Made by a program: the position numbers and the translations under genes. Shown here piece after piece: positions 1 to 8,448 of a DNA stretch of 64,000 nt (position 1 is its first letter; each line of letters begins with the position of its first letter). Under the pieces are notes generated by a model. The model saw only the letters and a program-made list of their open reading frames with translations, had not been told where the DNA came from and searched no databases. Origin of the DNA: an uncultured Desulfobacter sp. (lineage in GTDB: Bacteria; Desulfobacterota; Desulfobacteria; Desulfobacterales; Desulfobacteraceae); the NCBI RefSeq assembly GCF_963664415.1, contig NZ_OY761441.1:124001-188000 (forward strand). The letters run 5' to 3'.

Positions 1-1
1 C

Positions 2-409
2 GACCGGTTTATTTACGGCTGGGATGCCGTAAAAGAGATTATAGGTCGGGTTTGGATTTATGTCATACTCGGTATTGCTGTAGGAGCCGGGATTCACGGA
101 TTTGTACCTGAAGGCATGATGGCATCCATCATGGGAAAAGGGACCTGGTGGGCTGTGCCCCTGTCCGTGGTGATTGGCGTTCCCATGTATTCCAATGCCG
201 CTGGTATTATTCCCGTAGTTGAAGCCCTTTTAGGCAAAGGGGCTGCATTGGGATCTGTCCTGGCATTTATGATGAGTGTTATTGCGCTCTCCTTGCCGGA
301 AATGGTGATCTTGAGAAAAGTGTTAAAACCCAGGCTCATCTGTGTGTTTGTCTGTGTTGTGGCATGCGGTATTCTGTTCGTGGGCTATTTGTTCAATACA
401 ATTTTATAA
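2..409 (+). CDS. Permease, YraQ/ArsP-like family, C-terminal part (5' end outside window)
   Basis: Open from the first bases of the window, so only the last 135 residues are present. They contain hydrophobic membrane segments around a conserved loop where GIVP-type motifs (GIHGFVPEG, then MYSNAAGIIPV) precede a Gly/Ala-rich helix ending in LSLPEMVILRKVLK. This pattern is typical of the DUF318/ArsP_1 permease family, whose members export metalloids or unknown substrates across the inner membrane. A small CxxC thioredoxin follows 29 bases after the stop, a common partner of these permeases and a sign of one operon. The substrate cannot be told from sequence. Confidence 0.8.
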   Translation, partial: DRFIYGWDAVKEIIGRVWIYVILGIAVGAGIHGFVPEGMMASIMGKGTWWAVPLSVVIGVPMYSNAAGIIPVVEALLGKGAALGSVLAFMMSVIALSLPEMVILRKVLKPRLICVFVCVVACGILFVGYLFNTIL

Positions 410-438
410 AATTTTTAGAGTAAGAAAGGAAATCTTAA

Positions 439-672
439 ATGGAAATTAAAGTATTAGGGCCAGGATGCACAAAATGTGTAAAAGCTGAAAAGTTGGTCAA
501 GGAAGTCGTAGAAGAGACCGGAGTAGACGCCAGTGTAGAGAAAGTTACTGATATGCTTCAGATTGCATCCTATGGTATTTTTGGAACGCCTTCGGTTATT
601 GTTGACGGAGAGGTAAAATGTACCGGTAAGGTTCCCAAGAAGGCAGATATTAAGGCCTGGATCACCAAATAG
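439..672 (+). CDS. Small thioredoxin-fold protein (TM0996/MTH895 type)
   Basis: A 77-residue protein with the redox motif CTKC at residues 10-13 (GPGCTKCVKAEKL) and a cis-Pro region GTPSVIVDG near residue 51, which together define the minimal thioredoxin/glutaredoxin fold of redox-active disulfide protein 2. It is cytoplasmic, with no signal peptide. An AAGGAAA ribosome site lies about 9 bases before the ATG. It sits directly behind the YraQ/ArsP-like permease, and such pairs recur in anaerobes. A role in reducing the permease or its substrate is inference only. Confidence 0.85.
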   Translation: MEIKVLGPGCTKCVKAEKLVKEVVEETGVDASVEKVTDMLQIASYGIFGTPSVIVDGEVKCTGKVPKKADIKAWITK

Positions 673-784
673 CATGAAGCTGATCTAAAAAAAGTATGGT
701 TACCACCAGCATGTTTGCCGGTTTATTTTATATTTATGCGTTTTTTTAAAGGATGTAAAACATCAATTTGAGGATATTTAAAAG

Positions 785-1159
785 ATGAAAGCGTTTGATT
801 CGTTACTAAAAGATATGGATTTTAAATTTTTAAGTTCCGGCGAACACAGCATGAGTATCGAAGGAATGCGTAAGGTGCTTGGTAACGATCACTTTGTATT
901 TCTTGATGTTCGGACAGATGAAGAAGTGAAATATCTCTCTTTTCCCTTTGCCGTGCATATTCCAATGAATGAACTTCCGGACAGGCTTGACGAGGTACCC
1001 AAAGACAAATTTATTGTCCCATTCTGTTCTTCCGTATTCCGAGGTGCTTTGGTCTATATTTACCTCAAGGCCAATGGATATAAGGAAGTAAAAGGGCTTA
1101 CAGCATCTTCAGAGGATATGGCTACGGCCTTCAAACCCGGCCCCTTGGCTAAAATGTGA
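785..1159 (+). CDS. Rhodanese-like sulfurtransferase domain protein
   Basis: A 124-residue single rhodanese domain. FVFLDVRTDEEVKY is the N-terminal signature, HIPMNELPDRL follows the central strand, and the active-site loop is CSSVFRG with its catalytic Cys near residue 81. No signal peptide is seen, so it is probably cytoplasmic. It lies between a small thioredoxin and a TauE/SafE exporter, and this set of rhodanese, thioredoxin and TauE recurs in sulfur-metabolising bacteria. Sulfane-sulfur handling is likely, but the substrate is unknown. The C-terminus after the active loop is normal in length for a single-domain member. Confidence 0.85.
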   Translation: MKAFDSLLKDMDFKFLSSGEHSMSIEGMRKVLGNDHFVFLDVRTDEEVKYLSFPFAVHIPMNELPDRLDEVPKDKFIVPFCSSVFRGALVYIYLKANGYKEVKGLTASSEDMATAFKPGPLAKM

Positions 1160-1216
1160 TGTAATTTGTGTACCGGCAACCGAAAATTTGGTCTGCTATG
1201 ATAAAGACAGAAAATA

Positions 1217-2002
1217 ATGGCATCTAATATTCTGATCATCAGTCTGCTTTCATTTGTATTGAGTTTTATTTTTGCTCTGGGAGGTGTTGGATCTGCTGTT
1301 ATTCTTATTCCCGCCCTCTCTTGGATTGGTGTCCCCTTTAATTTAGCCCGTCCCACCGGGCTTTTTGTCAACTGCATAAGTATGCTCGCTGCTACTTGGT
1401 CTAATTTCAAGGAAAAAAAGCTTGACGTGAGATTAGGGCTTCCAATTATTGCATCGTCAATCGTCATGGCCCCGGTGGGGGCCTGGGCTGGTCATTTTTT
1501 ACCGACCCGGACCTTGCTTCTGATTTTCATCTGTTTCTTATTCTTCTCCGGCACTATGATGATATTTTTTAAAGGATCAAAATATGCAGACCAGTACCGG
1601 GAAGATCGCCCACTCGCAGGCCCCCTTGGGGTTGGTGTATTGGCTGGGATAGTATCAGGGCTCCTTGGTGTTGGCGGAGGCGGTATTATCTCTCCATTGA
1701 TGGTTATCCAGGGTTTTAACCCCAAAAAAGTGGCCATGGTGACCGCCTTTTCAGTACCATTTTCATCTTTTTCAGCGTTCGTCACCTATGCTGCCATGGG
1801 ATCAGTGTCCATCAAAATATTAATTTTTGCAGGGCTGGCCGGCTGGTGTGGGGGGTATCTTGGTACCAAAGTGATGCAAAAAAAAATGAAACCCCAAAGT
1901 GTTAAACGCTTATTAGGCGGCGTCTTAATACTTATTGGAATCAAATTTTTATGGTCTATGGGTTTAACTGATATTTTGCAAACTGTGGGAGGTTCCGGAT
2001 AA
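1217..2002 (+). CDS. Sulfite exporter TauE/SafE family protein
   Basis: A 261-residue integral membrane protein with about eight hydrophobic segments in two similar halves. The first half starts FALGGVGSAVILIPAL and the second GLLGVGGGGIISPLM, which are the paired Gly-rich signatures of the TauE/SafE (DUF81) family. Members export sulfite, sulfoacetate or other organosulfonates or anions over the inner membrane. The rhodanese gene 57 bases upstream supports a link to sulfur compounds, though the substrate cannot be read from sequence. Nothing appears truncated. Confidence 0.85.
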   Translation: MASNILIISLLSFVLSFIFALGGVGSAVILIPALSWIGVPFNLARPTGLFVNCISMLAATWSNFKEKKLDVRLGLPIIASSIVMAPVGAWAGHFLPTRTLLLIFICFLFFSGTMMIFFKGSKYADQYREDRPLAGPLGVGVLAGIVSGLLGVGGGGIISPLMVIQGFNPKKVAMVTAFSVPFSSFSAFVTYAAMGSVSIKILIFAGLAGWCGGYLGTKVMQKKMKPQSVKRLLGGVLILIGIKFLWSMGLTDILQTVGGSG

Positions 2003-2158
2003 AATTCAGTCAATGTAGTTTCAATACGATTAGTCAGGACAGGACTTTCGCGAACAAGAGGGACTCCCTTAGAAGCTGCCCGTCTATAGGGGTATGCTTT
2101 GTATTCGCTGGTGCCTGCAGAACGGTATTCGGCTGACACATTTATTCAAACCCCATTC

Positions 2159-2500
2159 TCAGGCGAGCGGAGGGGGAGGGGGCGGAAGTTCTCCCTTCTC
2201 ATAGGCTTCCCGAGCCTTTTTTACTGGTATGTGGGTTTCACAAGGTACACCAACTTGGCATAGACCGCAGCCGTAACCGTCATAGTTATATGTCTTTTTG
2301 ACATACTCACTGGAAGCTATTAAGTGCTGACGGCAGGTTTCCTTGTCGTGCCCGGAAGTTGTAAGCGCTCGAACTGGGCAGCGATCAATGCATTTGCCGC
2401 AGGAACCATCAACAAAGAAAAGACACCAGGCACGGTGATGGTTTGGGTCTTTCGAAGAAACACGAGCATAACCGATTTATATTTCTTTACCATCTCTGGC
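2159..2500 (-). pseudogene. Remnant of a 4Fe-4S double-cluster protein (QueG-like ferredoxin region)
   Basis: Reading the minus strand, codons from about 2466 down to the stop at 2159 give SSKDPNHHRAWC, VDGSCGKCIDRCPVRAL, then GYGCGLCQVGVPCETHIP. This is the ordered cysteine pattern of the two-cluster ferredoxin region found in epoxyqueuosine-reductase-related 4Fe-4S proteins. Going upstream the frame closes at a TAA, while a different frame (starting PEMVKKYKSVMLV) would continue it, so a frameshift separates the pieces. The N-terminal catalytic part is missing. The fragment abuts a truncated transporter at 2520. Clearly non-functional. Confidence 0.7.
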
Positions 2501-2519
2501 ATTATATCACATTCATACC

Positions 2520-3058
2520 TTGGCCATAACCCATGAATTGATTTACACAGGACTTATGGCCTGGATATTGTTCGGCCTGGGTGCGGTTTTTTTCTATTTT
2601 ACAGGCAAAAAATTGAAATTCTCCCGGTCTACCATTGGTGCCCTTGTTCTGGTCGGAGGCCTTGGAAATACTTCTTTTGTGGGGCTTCCAATGATTCAGG
2701 CATACTATGGCAGCCAATGGCTGGGGGTTGGTGTTGTGGCAGATTTGGCAGGTTCTTTTTTTGTGTTGTCTACGTTGGGTATTTTTGCAGCCGGCCTGAG
2801 TTCTTCCGGTGCCGTGGTATCCGTAGCATCTTTAATAAAATATTAACGTTCCCACCATTCCTGGCCTTGGTTGCCGCATTGATCCTGAAACAGATTCAAT
2901 TTCCTGAGTGGATTAATTTTACTTTGGTTCAGCTAGGCGGAACCCTCACTCCACTGGCTTTGGTTTCCGTAGGGTTTCAATTACACCTGGGCTTATTGAA
3001 AGGAGAGACCGCTCCCCTGGCTCTTGGCCTCTTCTATAAGCTGATTATTGTGGAGTGA
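2520..3058 (+). pseudogene. Remnant of an auxin efflux carrier (AEC) family transporter
   Basis: Two overlapping frames together encode the middle of an AEC-family permease. The first (to 2846) carries VGGLGNTSFVGLPMIQAYYG, the family signature. The protein then continues in the next frame as FNKILTFPPFLALVAAL up to GLFYKLIIVE at 3058. A frameshift lies near 2826-2840. The N-terminal helices and the last helices of a roughly 300-residue carrier are both absent, so it is truncated at both ends as well as frameshifted. It lies beside another pseudogene, which suggests one decayed segment at 2159-3058. Confidence 0.75.
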
Positions 3059-3120
3059 TTGGGCTCAATCATTGCCGGCTATTAGTGCAGTCGGAGATGG
3101 TCATTAAGTACATTGAACTG

Positions 3121-4470
3121 TCAGGGAACGATTTGGCCAACAAGGCAGTTGGCATTGCCGGATTGATCATATTTAAGATTAACAATTTTCCCTTTAAGTT
3201 TGTCCTGGATTCCTTGGGAATCACCTTCATCCTCAATGAAAACAGTCAGGTAGTTGGTGGTGATCGCCTTAAGCATACCTGTGTGCCGGTCCCTTTGATT
3301 CTGGATTAATCCTTGAAGAACCCGGCCCCGGTTTAACTCGATAAATGCCGAACGTTTCTGTTCGCCTAACTCGCGCAGCAGCGCCGCCCTTTTTTTTGCC
3401 TTATTCGACGGCACCTTGGGGGTGAAATGCCATGCCGGGGTTCCTTGTCTTGGTGAGAAGGGGAATACATGAAGGTAAGATACGGGCAGGTCTACCACAA
3501 GTTGGTATGTATTTTCAAACGCCTTATCGGTTTCACCAGGAAAGCCCATAATCACATCAAGGCCAATACCGGCATAGGGAAGGATTTCATGTATCCTGTG
3601 AATGACTTCTGAAAACTGTTCAACTGAATAGGGCCGCTTCATACGGGCCAGCACGTCATTATCCCCTGCCTGGAGCGGGATATGAAAATGATCGCACAAA
3701 ATATGACCGGGGCCTGCCATATGAATGAGCTCATCTGTTATTTCATTGGGTTCAATGGAGGATATCCTGATTTGATCCACCGGACGTTTTTCATCCATTT
3801 TTTTTACAAGCTGGGTTAAAGAGGTTTCCGGCGTTAAGTCAAGGCCATACAACCCGGTGTGAATGCCTGTGAGAATGACCTCTTTGAATCCTATCCTGTT
3901 CAGGCTTGACACATGGGTCATGACCTGGTCAAAAGGCATGGATACGGATGCACCTCTGGCATAGGGGATAATGCAATAGGTGCAGAACTGATTGCATCCA
4001 TCCTGGATCTTTAAATAGGCCCGGGTCATTTTACCGAATACAGGCTGGTCGGATTCAACAAATTTTAAAAAGCATGCTGATTTGCCATATTCAGGCCTTC
4101 TGAATTTAAATAAATCTTTGTCAGCTGCTTTTCGGGCAAGATATTCGGGAATCAAAGATTTATCCTGGTGGCAGACGATAAGATCTACTCCGGAAATTTT
4201 CCTAAACTGCTCCGGGTCTGTTTGTGCATGGCATCCGGTGACAATCACTGTTGCATCGGGGTGTTTACGGATCAGTTTTCTTGTTTCCTGACGGGACTGC
4301 ATGCCGGCCCTGGAAGTCACGGCACAGGTGTTGACAATACAAATATCAGCGGACTGAGCCTTACCTGCCCTTGAAAATCCATGGGCTTCAAGCCGGGCAG
4401 CAATGGCGTCCGATTCATATTGATTGACTTTACAGCCAAGGCTTTCGATATAAAATGTTTGTTTTCTCAT
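3121..4470 (-). CDS. mtaB: tRNA t6A37 methylthiotransferase MtaB
   Basis: 449 residues, the usual length. It converts t6A37 to ms2t6A37 in ANN-decoding tRNAs. An N-terminal MTTase domain opens with YIESLGCKVNQYESDA, and its three cluster cysteines are present (GC, NTCAVTS, GCHAQ). The radical-SAM triad is CNQFCTYC, followed by IIPYARG, and the C-terminal TRAM-like region ends the protein. The LGCKVNQ and CIIPYARG wording marks the MtaB branch rather than MiaB or RimO. The start overlaps the mnmA stop by four bases (ATGA), so translation is coupled in the three-gene tRNA/Fe-S operon at 3121-5956. Confidence 0.92.
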   Translation of the reverse strand: MRKQTFYIESLGCKVNQYESDAIAARLEAHGFSRAGKAQSADICIVNTCAVTSRAGMQSRQETRKLIRKHPDATVIVTGCHAQTDPEQFRKISGVDLIVCHQDKSLIPEYLARKAADKDLFKFRRPEYGKSACFLKFVESDQPVFGKMTRAYLKIQDGCNQFCTYCIIPYARGASVSMPFDQVMTHVSSLNRIGFKEVILTGIHTGLYGLDLTPETSLTQLVKKMDEKRPVDQIRISSIEPNEITDELIHMAGPGHILCDHFHIPLQAGDNDVLARMKRPYSVEQFSEVIHRIHEILPYAGIGLDVIMGFPGETDKAFENTYQLVVDLPVSYLHVFPFSPRQGTPAWHFTPKVPSNKAKKRAALLRELGEQKRSAFIELNRGRVLQGLIQNQRDRHTGMLKAITTNYLTVFIEDEGDSQGIQDKLKGKIVNLKYDQSGNANCLVGQIVP

Positions 4471-5525
4471 TGGGTTGCTGAAATCAAACCTGCACCTAAT
4501 ACGCGGTTTTCCTGATAGAATACTGCGGCCTGGCCAGGTGTTATCGCATTTTGGGGTGTTTCAAATGTAACGATTCCACTTGTGTCGTCATCCCAGTCAA
4601 GACCGGCAGTGGCTGCCTTGTGCGCAGACCGGATTTGAACCTCTATATGCTTTAAGTTTTCCTTTTCAGGGTAATTCCAGACGATTTGTTCAACCGCCAT
4701 CCGTTTTTGGGCAAGATCTGATTTAAAACAGATATGAAGGGTGTTAGTTTTTATATCAATTTTTTTAACATAGTAAGGTGCCGGTCCCGGAATGTTTATC
4801 CCCTTGCGCTGCCCTACTGTGAATTTGTGAAGTCCTTGATGGGAGCCAACGGTTTTTCCCTGGCTGTCGACCACCGGCCCAGGCTTTGGAAAAATTTTTG
4901 TTTTAGCGTTAATGAACGCCCAATGGTTTTTATCCGGCAAAAAGCAGATATCCTGGCTCTCGTTGGGCACAACCGGTACAAGGTCGTGTTGTCCGGCTAA
5001 TTGCCTGACCTGGTGTTTAGTGAAATCGGCCAGGGGAAACACCAGGTTCTCTAAAATTTTGGGCGAGAGCATAGATAGAAAATAGGACTGGTCTTTAGTA
5101 AAATCCGCTCCCCTTTCAAGCCATGCCTGGATAATCTCTTCTCTGGTGCAGGTGTATCTGTTGACCACCGTTGCATAATGGCCGGTTGCCATCAGGTCCG
5201 CTCCCAGCGTTTGTGCATGCTCAAACAACTTCTTAAATTTTATCTGCAGATTGCAGACAAGACATGGATTCGGCGTTTTGCCGGCCATGTAGGTTGATAT
5301 AAAATAATCAACAACCCTGGTCTCAAATTCCCGGGACAAATCTATGGTGTGTACGGGAAATCCAAAAATTGAGGCCAGGGCAGAGACATCCGGCAAGCTT
5401 GTTTCATAGCCCGTGGTGAAATGAATGCCGAAAACTTTTTTAAACCGCTGTTTGATAAGAAACCCTGTCACCAGGGAATCTATTCCGCCACTCAGTGCCA
5501 CGGCTACAACCGGTGAGTCAGGCAT
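4467..5525 (-). CDS. mnmA: tRNA-specific 2-thiouridylase MnmA
   Basis: 352 residues. It thiolates U34 of Lys, Glu and Gln tRNAs. The ATP-binding PP-loop is VALSGGIDSLV (usual SGGVDS) near residue 10. The catalytic cysteines lie in NPCLVCN and ESQDICFLP, and the tRNA-contact stretches GHYATV and DQSYFL are present. The CxxC plus distal Cys arrangement fits the MnmA type reported to carry a labile 4Fe-4S cluster; that assignment is inference. A NIL-domain ferredoxin is immediately upstream, with TGATG coupling, and mtaB is downstream with ATGA coupling. The ferredoxin could supply electrons or cluster sulfur. Confidence 0.9.
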   Translation of the reverse strand: MPDSPVVAVALSGGIDSLVTGFLIKQRFKKVFGIHFTTGYETSLPDVSALASIFGFPVHTIDLSREFETRVVDYFISTYMAGKTPNPCLVCNLQIKFKKLFEHAQTLGADLMATGHYATVVNRYTCTREEIIQAWLERGADFTKDQSYFLSMLSPKILENLVFPLADFTKHQVRQLAGQHDLVPVVPNESQDICFLPDKNHWAFINAKTKIFPKPGPVVDSQGKTVGSHQGLHKFTVGQRKGINIPGPAPYYVKKIDIKTNTLHICFKSDLAQKRMAVEQIVWNYPEKENLKHIEVQIRSAHKAATAGLDWDDDTSGIVTFETPQNAITPGQAAVFYQENRVLGAGLISATQ

Positions 5526-5956
5526 CAGGCAGTTTCTTTTATATCATCACTGAACAGACCCATGGCCCGGATGGGGCAGGTTAGAAGACAGCGCTCACAA
5601 AGACTGCATTTTTCCCGGTCGAAAACCACTTCCATTTCAGGGCGTTTGATATACAACGCCCCTGTGGGACAGACTGCAGTACATGCGCCGCAATGGGTGC
5701 ACCTTTCTTCGTCTTTGAAAATTTTATGTTCAGGCGAGGAAACTTGAATTCCTTGTTCTTTTAAATACGTGACCCCCTTGTCAAATGCCGCTTTTCCGGC
5801 ACCAGAGATTTCAAGCACCATATGACCTTCCTTTTTTGAAGATATTCGTGCCTTTAAGATATTAAACATCAGGTCATATTTTTTAACCAGCTGGCAGACA
5901 ATGGGTCTCTGGGCCGATCTGGGTGGAAAATCTAAAATTACAATTTTTGAATACAA
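5525..5956 (-). CDS. NIL-domain 2[4Fe-4S] ferredoxin
   Basis: 143 residues when begun at TTG 5956, which has a strong GGAGG eight bases upstream (5965-5969). The frame stays open to a GTG at 6004, but those extra codons lie inside a dispersed repeat and are not family-like. From YSKIVILDFPPRSAQ the N-terminal 75 residues form a NIL domain (ligand/adaptor fold, as at the C-terminus of MetN). The rest holds two cluster motifs, CTHCGACTAVCPTGAL and CSLCERCLLTCPIRAM. It shares one base with the mnmA start, so it is coupled to mnmA and mtaB. Likely an electron or Fe-S donor for tRNA thiolation, by inference from context. Confidence 0.85.
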   Translation of the reverse strand: MYSKIVILDFPPRSAQRPIVCQLVKKYDLMFNILKARISSKKEGHMVLEISGAGKAAFDKGVTYLKEQGIQVSSPEHKIFKDEERCTHCGACTAVCPTGALYIKRPEMEVVFDREKCSLCERCLLTCPIRAMGLFSDDIKETA

Positions 5957-5969
5957 CTGCTTAACCTCC
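5954..5969 (-). promoter_or_regulatory. Ribosome binding site fixing the TTG start of the NIL ferredoxin
   Basis: On the minus strand GGAGG (5965-5969) stands eight bases before TTG (5954-5956). The alternative GTG at 6004 has no such site and lies in repeat DNA. Confidence 0.7.
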
Positions 5970-5975
5970 GTTGCT

Positions 5976-6076
5976 TTTATAAGAAAGTCTGGGTAATAAG
6001 TCACTCAGAACTTTTAAACTTTGTTGTGGGCTGAGCCTGGCAGATGATATGTCAGGTCAGCCCCTGGCCGTTATTA
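5976..6076 (+). repeat. Dispersed two-hairpin intergenic repeat, copy 1 (full)
   Basis: About 100 bases running from TTTATAAGAAAG to GGCCGTTATTA. The 3' half forms a long stem, GGGCTGAGCCTGGCA against TGTCAGGTCAGCCC, around the loop GATGATA. It matches the copy at 32991-33086 (read on minus) almost throughout, including AAACTTTGTTGTGGG. It lies in the leader of the NIL ferredoxin-mnmA-mtaB operon and supplies the spurious upstream start codon of the first gene. Confidence 0.8.
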
Positions 6077-6115
6077 GGTCGAAACCAAATCCAGTATCAT
6101 ATACCATTCATTGTG

Positions 6116-6158
6116 GTTTATATGAAAGGTAAAATAAGTTATTTTCATGTTTTGTATA
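6116..6158 (+). repeat. Dispersed repeat, truncated copy (5' half only)
   Basis: TTTATATGAAAGGTAAAATAAG and TTTTCATGTTTTGTAT match the 5' hairpin of the copy at 8918 (TATATGAAAG, TTTCATGTTTTGTTATG). The GC-rich 3' half is missing. It lies 40 bases after the full copy and upstream of the hybrid histidine kinase. The rest of 5957-6352 holds only AT-rich DNA, in which the kinase promoter must lie. Confidence 0.55.
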
Positions 6159-6352
6159 GATTGAATTCCGTGGTGTCATCCAGATCACCCCATGGCTCTT
6201 ATATTAAATTTTACAGGGAGACTAAAATCGCTTGAATTCGTAATTCTGTGAAAAATTTCTTGTCAAACAGTAATAGTTTTAGATAAGAATAGAAAAAAAT
6301 TATCTATTTTCATTGAATCCAAAATACAGCAGGTCCTTTTTCCAGGAGGAGC

Positions 6353-8056
6353 ATGTCTCAAAAGGAACCATATAACAGTTTAGAACAACGGATTAAAGAG
6401 CTTGAGGATGAAAATGCCGCCCTGAAGCAGGACATCGCCACACTTAAAAAATCCCGGGCCATTGACACATGTTTTGGGGCTACTTCTGCCGGCTTTGAGG
6501 CTGCAATCAATCAAAAACTTGAGAAAGAGAGAAATTTACTGTTCACCGCTGTCGAGCAAATTTCTGAAATGGTCTATATTACGAACTCCGAAGGGATTAT
6601 TCAATATATCAATCCTGCATTTGAGCGCGTGACCGGATTTTCTAGAAAAGAATGCATCGGCAAGGACATTAATATGTTAAGAAGCGGTAAATATGACAGC
6701 CAGTTTAATATCAATCTGCGGGCCATCATTAGTTCCGGCCGGGAGTGGAGCGGTCATGCTGAGTTTAAGAAAAAAGATAACTCTTTTTACATCGTGGCTC
6801 TTACCATATCTTCAGTCAGGGATAAAAATGGCACGATCACCAACTATGTTGGTGTGCAGCAAAATGCGTCCAAAGAGATAAAGATCAATGAAAAGATGGC
6901 CCAGGCCCAGAAACTCGAATCCCTGGGTACCATAGCCGGTGGTGTCGCCCATGATCTTAATAATATGCTGTTTCCCATCCTTGGAAATGCAGAAATTTTG
7001 ATTCTTAGAAATGCCGCCTTTGACAATGAAACAAAAGAAAGTCTGACACAGCTTTATGAAAGTGCCCTTCAGGCAAAAGAGCTTGTCCAGCAGATTCTGA
7101 ATTTTTCCCGTCAAAAGAAAGTAAAAAGAGAGCCGCTTCAGATACAAAACAGCATAGAGACCGTGCTCAAACTGATGGATTCCGGTATTCCACGCAATAT
7201 TTCAATAGAAAAAGAGGTGGATCCAAACTGTCCTTCTGTTATTGCGGATCCCACCCAAATTCATCAGATTATAATGAATTTGGTCAGTAATGGCGTGCAT
7301 GCCATGGGTAAAGCAGGTGGTGTGATCAAGATGGCTTTGGCACCTGTAAATGTTTCCCAATCCGAAGGCAACGGCAGGGTTAAGCCGGGAGATTATATTT
7401 GCCTAAGTGTTTCAGATACGGGCAGGGGAATGTCAAAGGAGGTGATGAACCATATTTTTGAACCGTTTTATACCACCAAAGGCAATGAGGATGGTACCGG
7501 CATGGGACTGTCTGTTGTGTATGGTATTGTAAAAGATATGGGCGGCGGCATAAAGGTTCACAGCCGGCAGGGCAAAGGAAGTGAGTTCAGGTTATATTTT
7601 CCAAAATTTTCGAAAAAAAAGGTTGACTTACAGGTTCCCACGCCTGCACTAAAAGAGAGCGCCGGTATAAAATATCAAATCGATGTCCTTTTTGTGGATG
7701 ACGAAGATCTCATTTTGAAAGTTGCAAAATCTATGCTGGACCGCTTAGGGTGTCGCACGACAATCATGACGGACCCCTTGGTAGCCCTGGCCCATTTCAA
7801 GAAAGATCCTTTGATGTATGATCTTGTGATTACGGATCTGTATATGCCGCATATGAATGGCGATTGTTTGGCTGAAAATATAAGAGAGCTTCGTCCGGAT
7901 ATCCCTATTTTTCTTTGTACGGGATTCAGCCAGGATATTACTTTAGATATGATGGCGCAAACAGGTTTCAAGGCCGTGCTGGCCAAACCGCTTTCCATCA
8001 AAGAGTTTGCAGATAAAATCGGAAAATTTTTTAAACCCAAGACATTATCATCTTAA
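6353..8056 (+). CDS. PAS hybrid sensor histidine kinase
   Basis: 567 residues, soluble, with no membrane segment. Residues 1-35 are coiled coil (EQRIKELEDENAALKQDI), a PAS domain occupies about 62-175 (ITNSEGIIQYINPAFERVTG), and HisKA carries the phosphorylated His200 in GGVAHDLNNML. The HATPase spans 295-418 with its N box (NLVSNGVHAM), G1 (DTGRGM) and G2 (GTGMGLSVVYGIV). A C-terminal receiver (445-560) keeps the acidic pair VDDED, phospho-acceptor Asp495 in VITDLYMP, and the Lys of AKP. GGAGGAG precedes the ATG. Output partner and ligand are unknown. A GGQ-family gene follows within 20 bases. Confidence 0.92.
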   Translation: MSQKEPYNSLEQRIKELEDENAALKQDIATLKKSRAIDTCFGATSAGFEAAINQKLEKERNLLFTAVEQISEMVYITNSEGIIQYINPAFERVTGFSRKECIGKDINMLRSGKYDSQFNINLRAIISSGREWSGHAEFKKKDNSFYIVALTISSVRDKNGTITNYVGVQQNASKEIKINEKMAQAQKLESLGTIAGGVAHDLNNMLFPILGNAEILILRNAAFDNETKESLTQLYESALQAKELVQQILNFSRQKKVKREPLQIQNSIETVLKLMDSGIPRNISIEKEVDPNCPSVIADPTQIHQIIMNLVSNGVHAMGKAGGVIKMALAPVNVSQSEGNGRVKPGDYICLSVSDTGRGMSKEVMNHIFEPFYTTKGNEDGTGMGLSVVYGIVKDMGGGIKVHSRQGKGSEFRLYFPKFSKKKVDLQVPTPALKESAGIKYQIDVLFVDDEDLILKVAKSMLDRLGCRTTIMTDPLVALAHFKKDPLMYDLVITDLYMPHMNGDCLAENIRELRPDIPIFLCTGFSQDITLDMMAQTGFKAVLAKPLSIKEFADKIGKFFKPKTLSS

Positions 8057-8075
8057 CTAACGTTGCTTGAATCCA

Positions 8076-8441
8076 ATGACCGGTCCCAATATAGATAAAA
8101 TAAGAGCCCTTGAAAAGAAAATGAATTCTCTGGGCATTTACAAAAAAGATATCCTGGAAAAGTTTATAAAATCCTCTGGCCGTGGTGGCCAAAAGGTTAA
8201 TAAGTCCTCCTCTGCCGTATTTTTAACCCATCTTCCCACCCAAGTAACTGTAAAAGTTGGGAAATATAGATCTCAGCATTTGAATCGGTTCATGGCCCTG
8301 AGATCCCTGGTGGAAAAAATTGAACAGCGCAAATCCGGGATACCTGATGCCACAGCGCAAAAATTAGCCCGGTTAAAAAAACAGAAGCAGCGGCGAAGAA
8401 AAAAGGCGCTTAGCAAAGTGCAGGATCGTAATGCGACGTGA
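8076..8441 (+). CDS. Peptide chain release factor-like protein with GGQ motif
   Basis: 121 residues from ATG 8076 (an in-frame TTG at 8067 is possible). It consists only of the peptidyl-tRNA hydrolase domain 3 of class-1 release factors: GRGGQKVNKSSSAVFL carries the catalytic GGQ, followed by a HLPT strand, YRSQHLNRFMALRSL, and a very basic tail (KQKQRRRKKALSK). No codon-recognition domain is present. The architecture resembles ribosome-rescue factors such as ArfB or C12orf65/mtRF-R, which release stalled ribosomes, with the tail probing the empty mRNA channel. The rescue function is inferred from this architecture. Confidence 0.85.
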   Translation: MTGPNIDKIRALEKKMNSLGIYKKDILEKFIKSSGRGGQKVNKSSSAVFLTHLPTQVTVKVGKYRSQHLNRFMALRSLVEKIEQRKSGIPDATAQKLARLKKQKQRRRKKALSKVQDRNAT

Positions 8442-8448
8442 TATGATT

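Noticed and set aside
5957..6004. N-terminal extension of the NIL ferredoxin from GTG 6004
   Set aside because: These codons are repeat-derived, and a strong GGAGG stands before TTG 5956, where the NIL domain begins.
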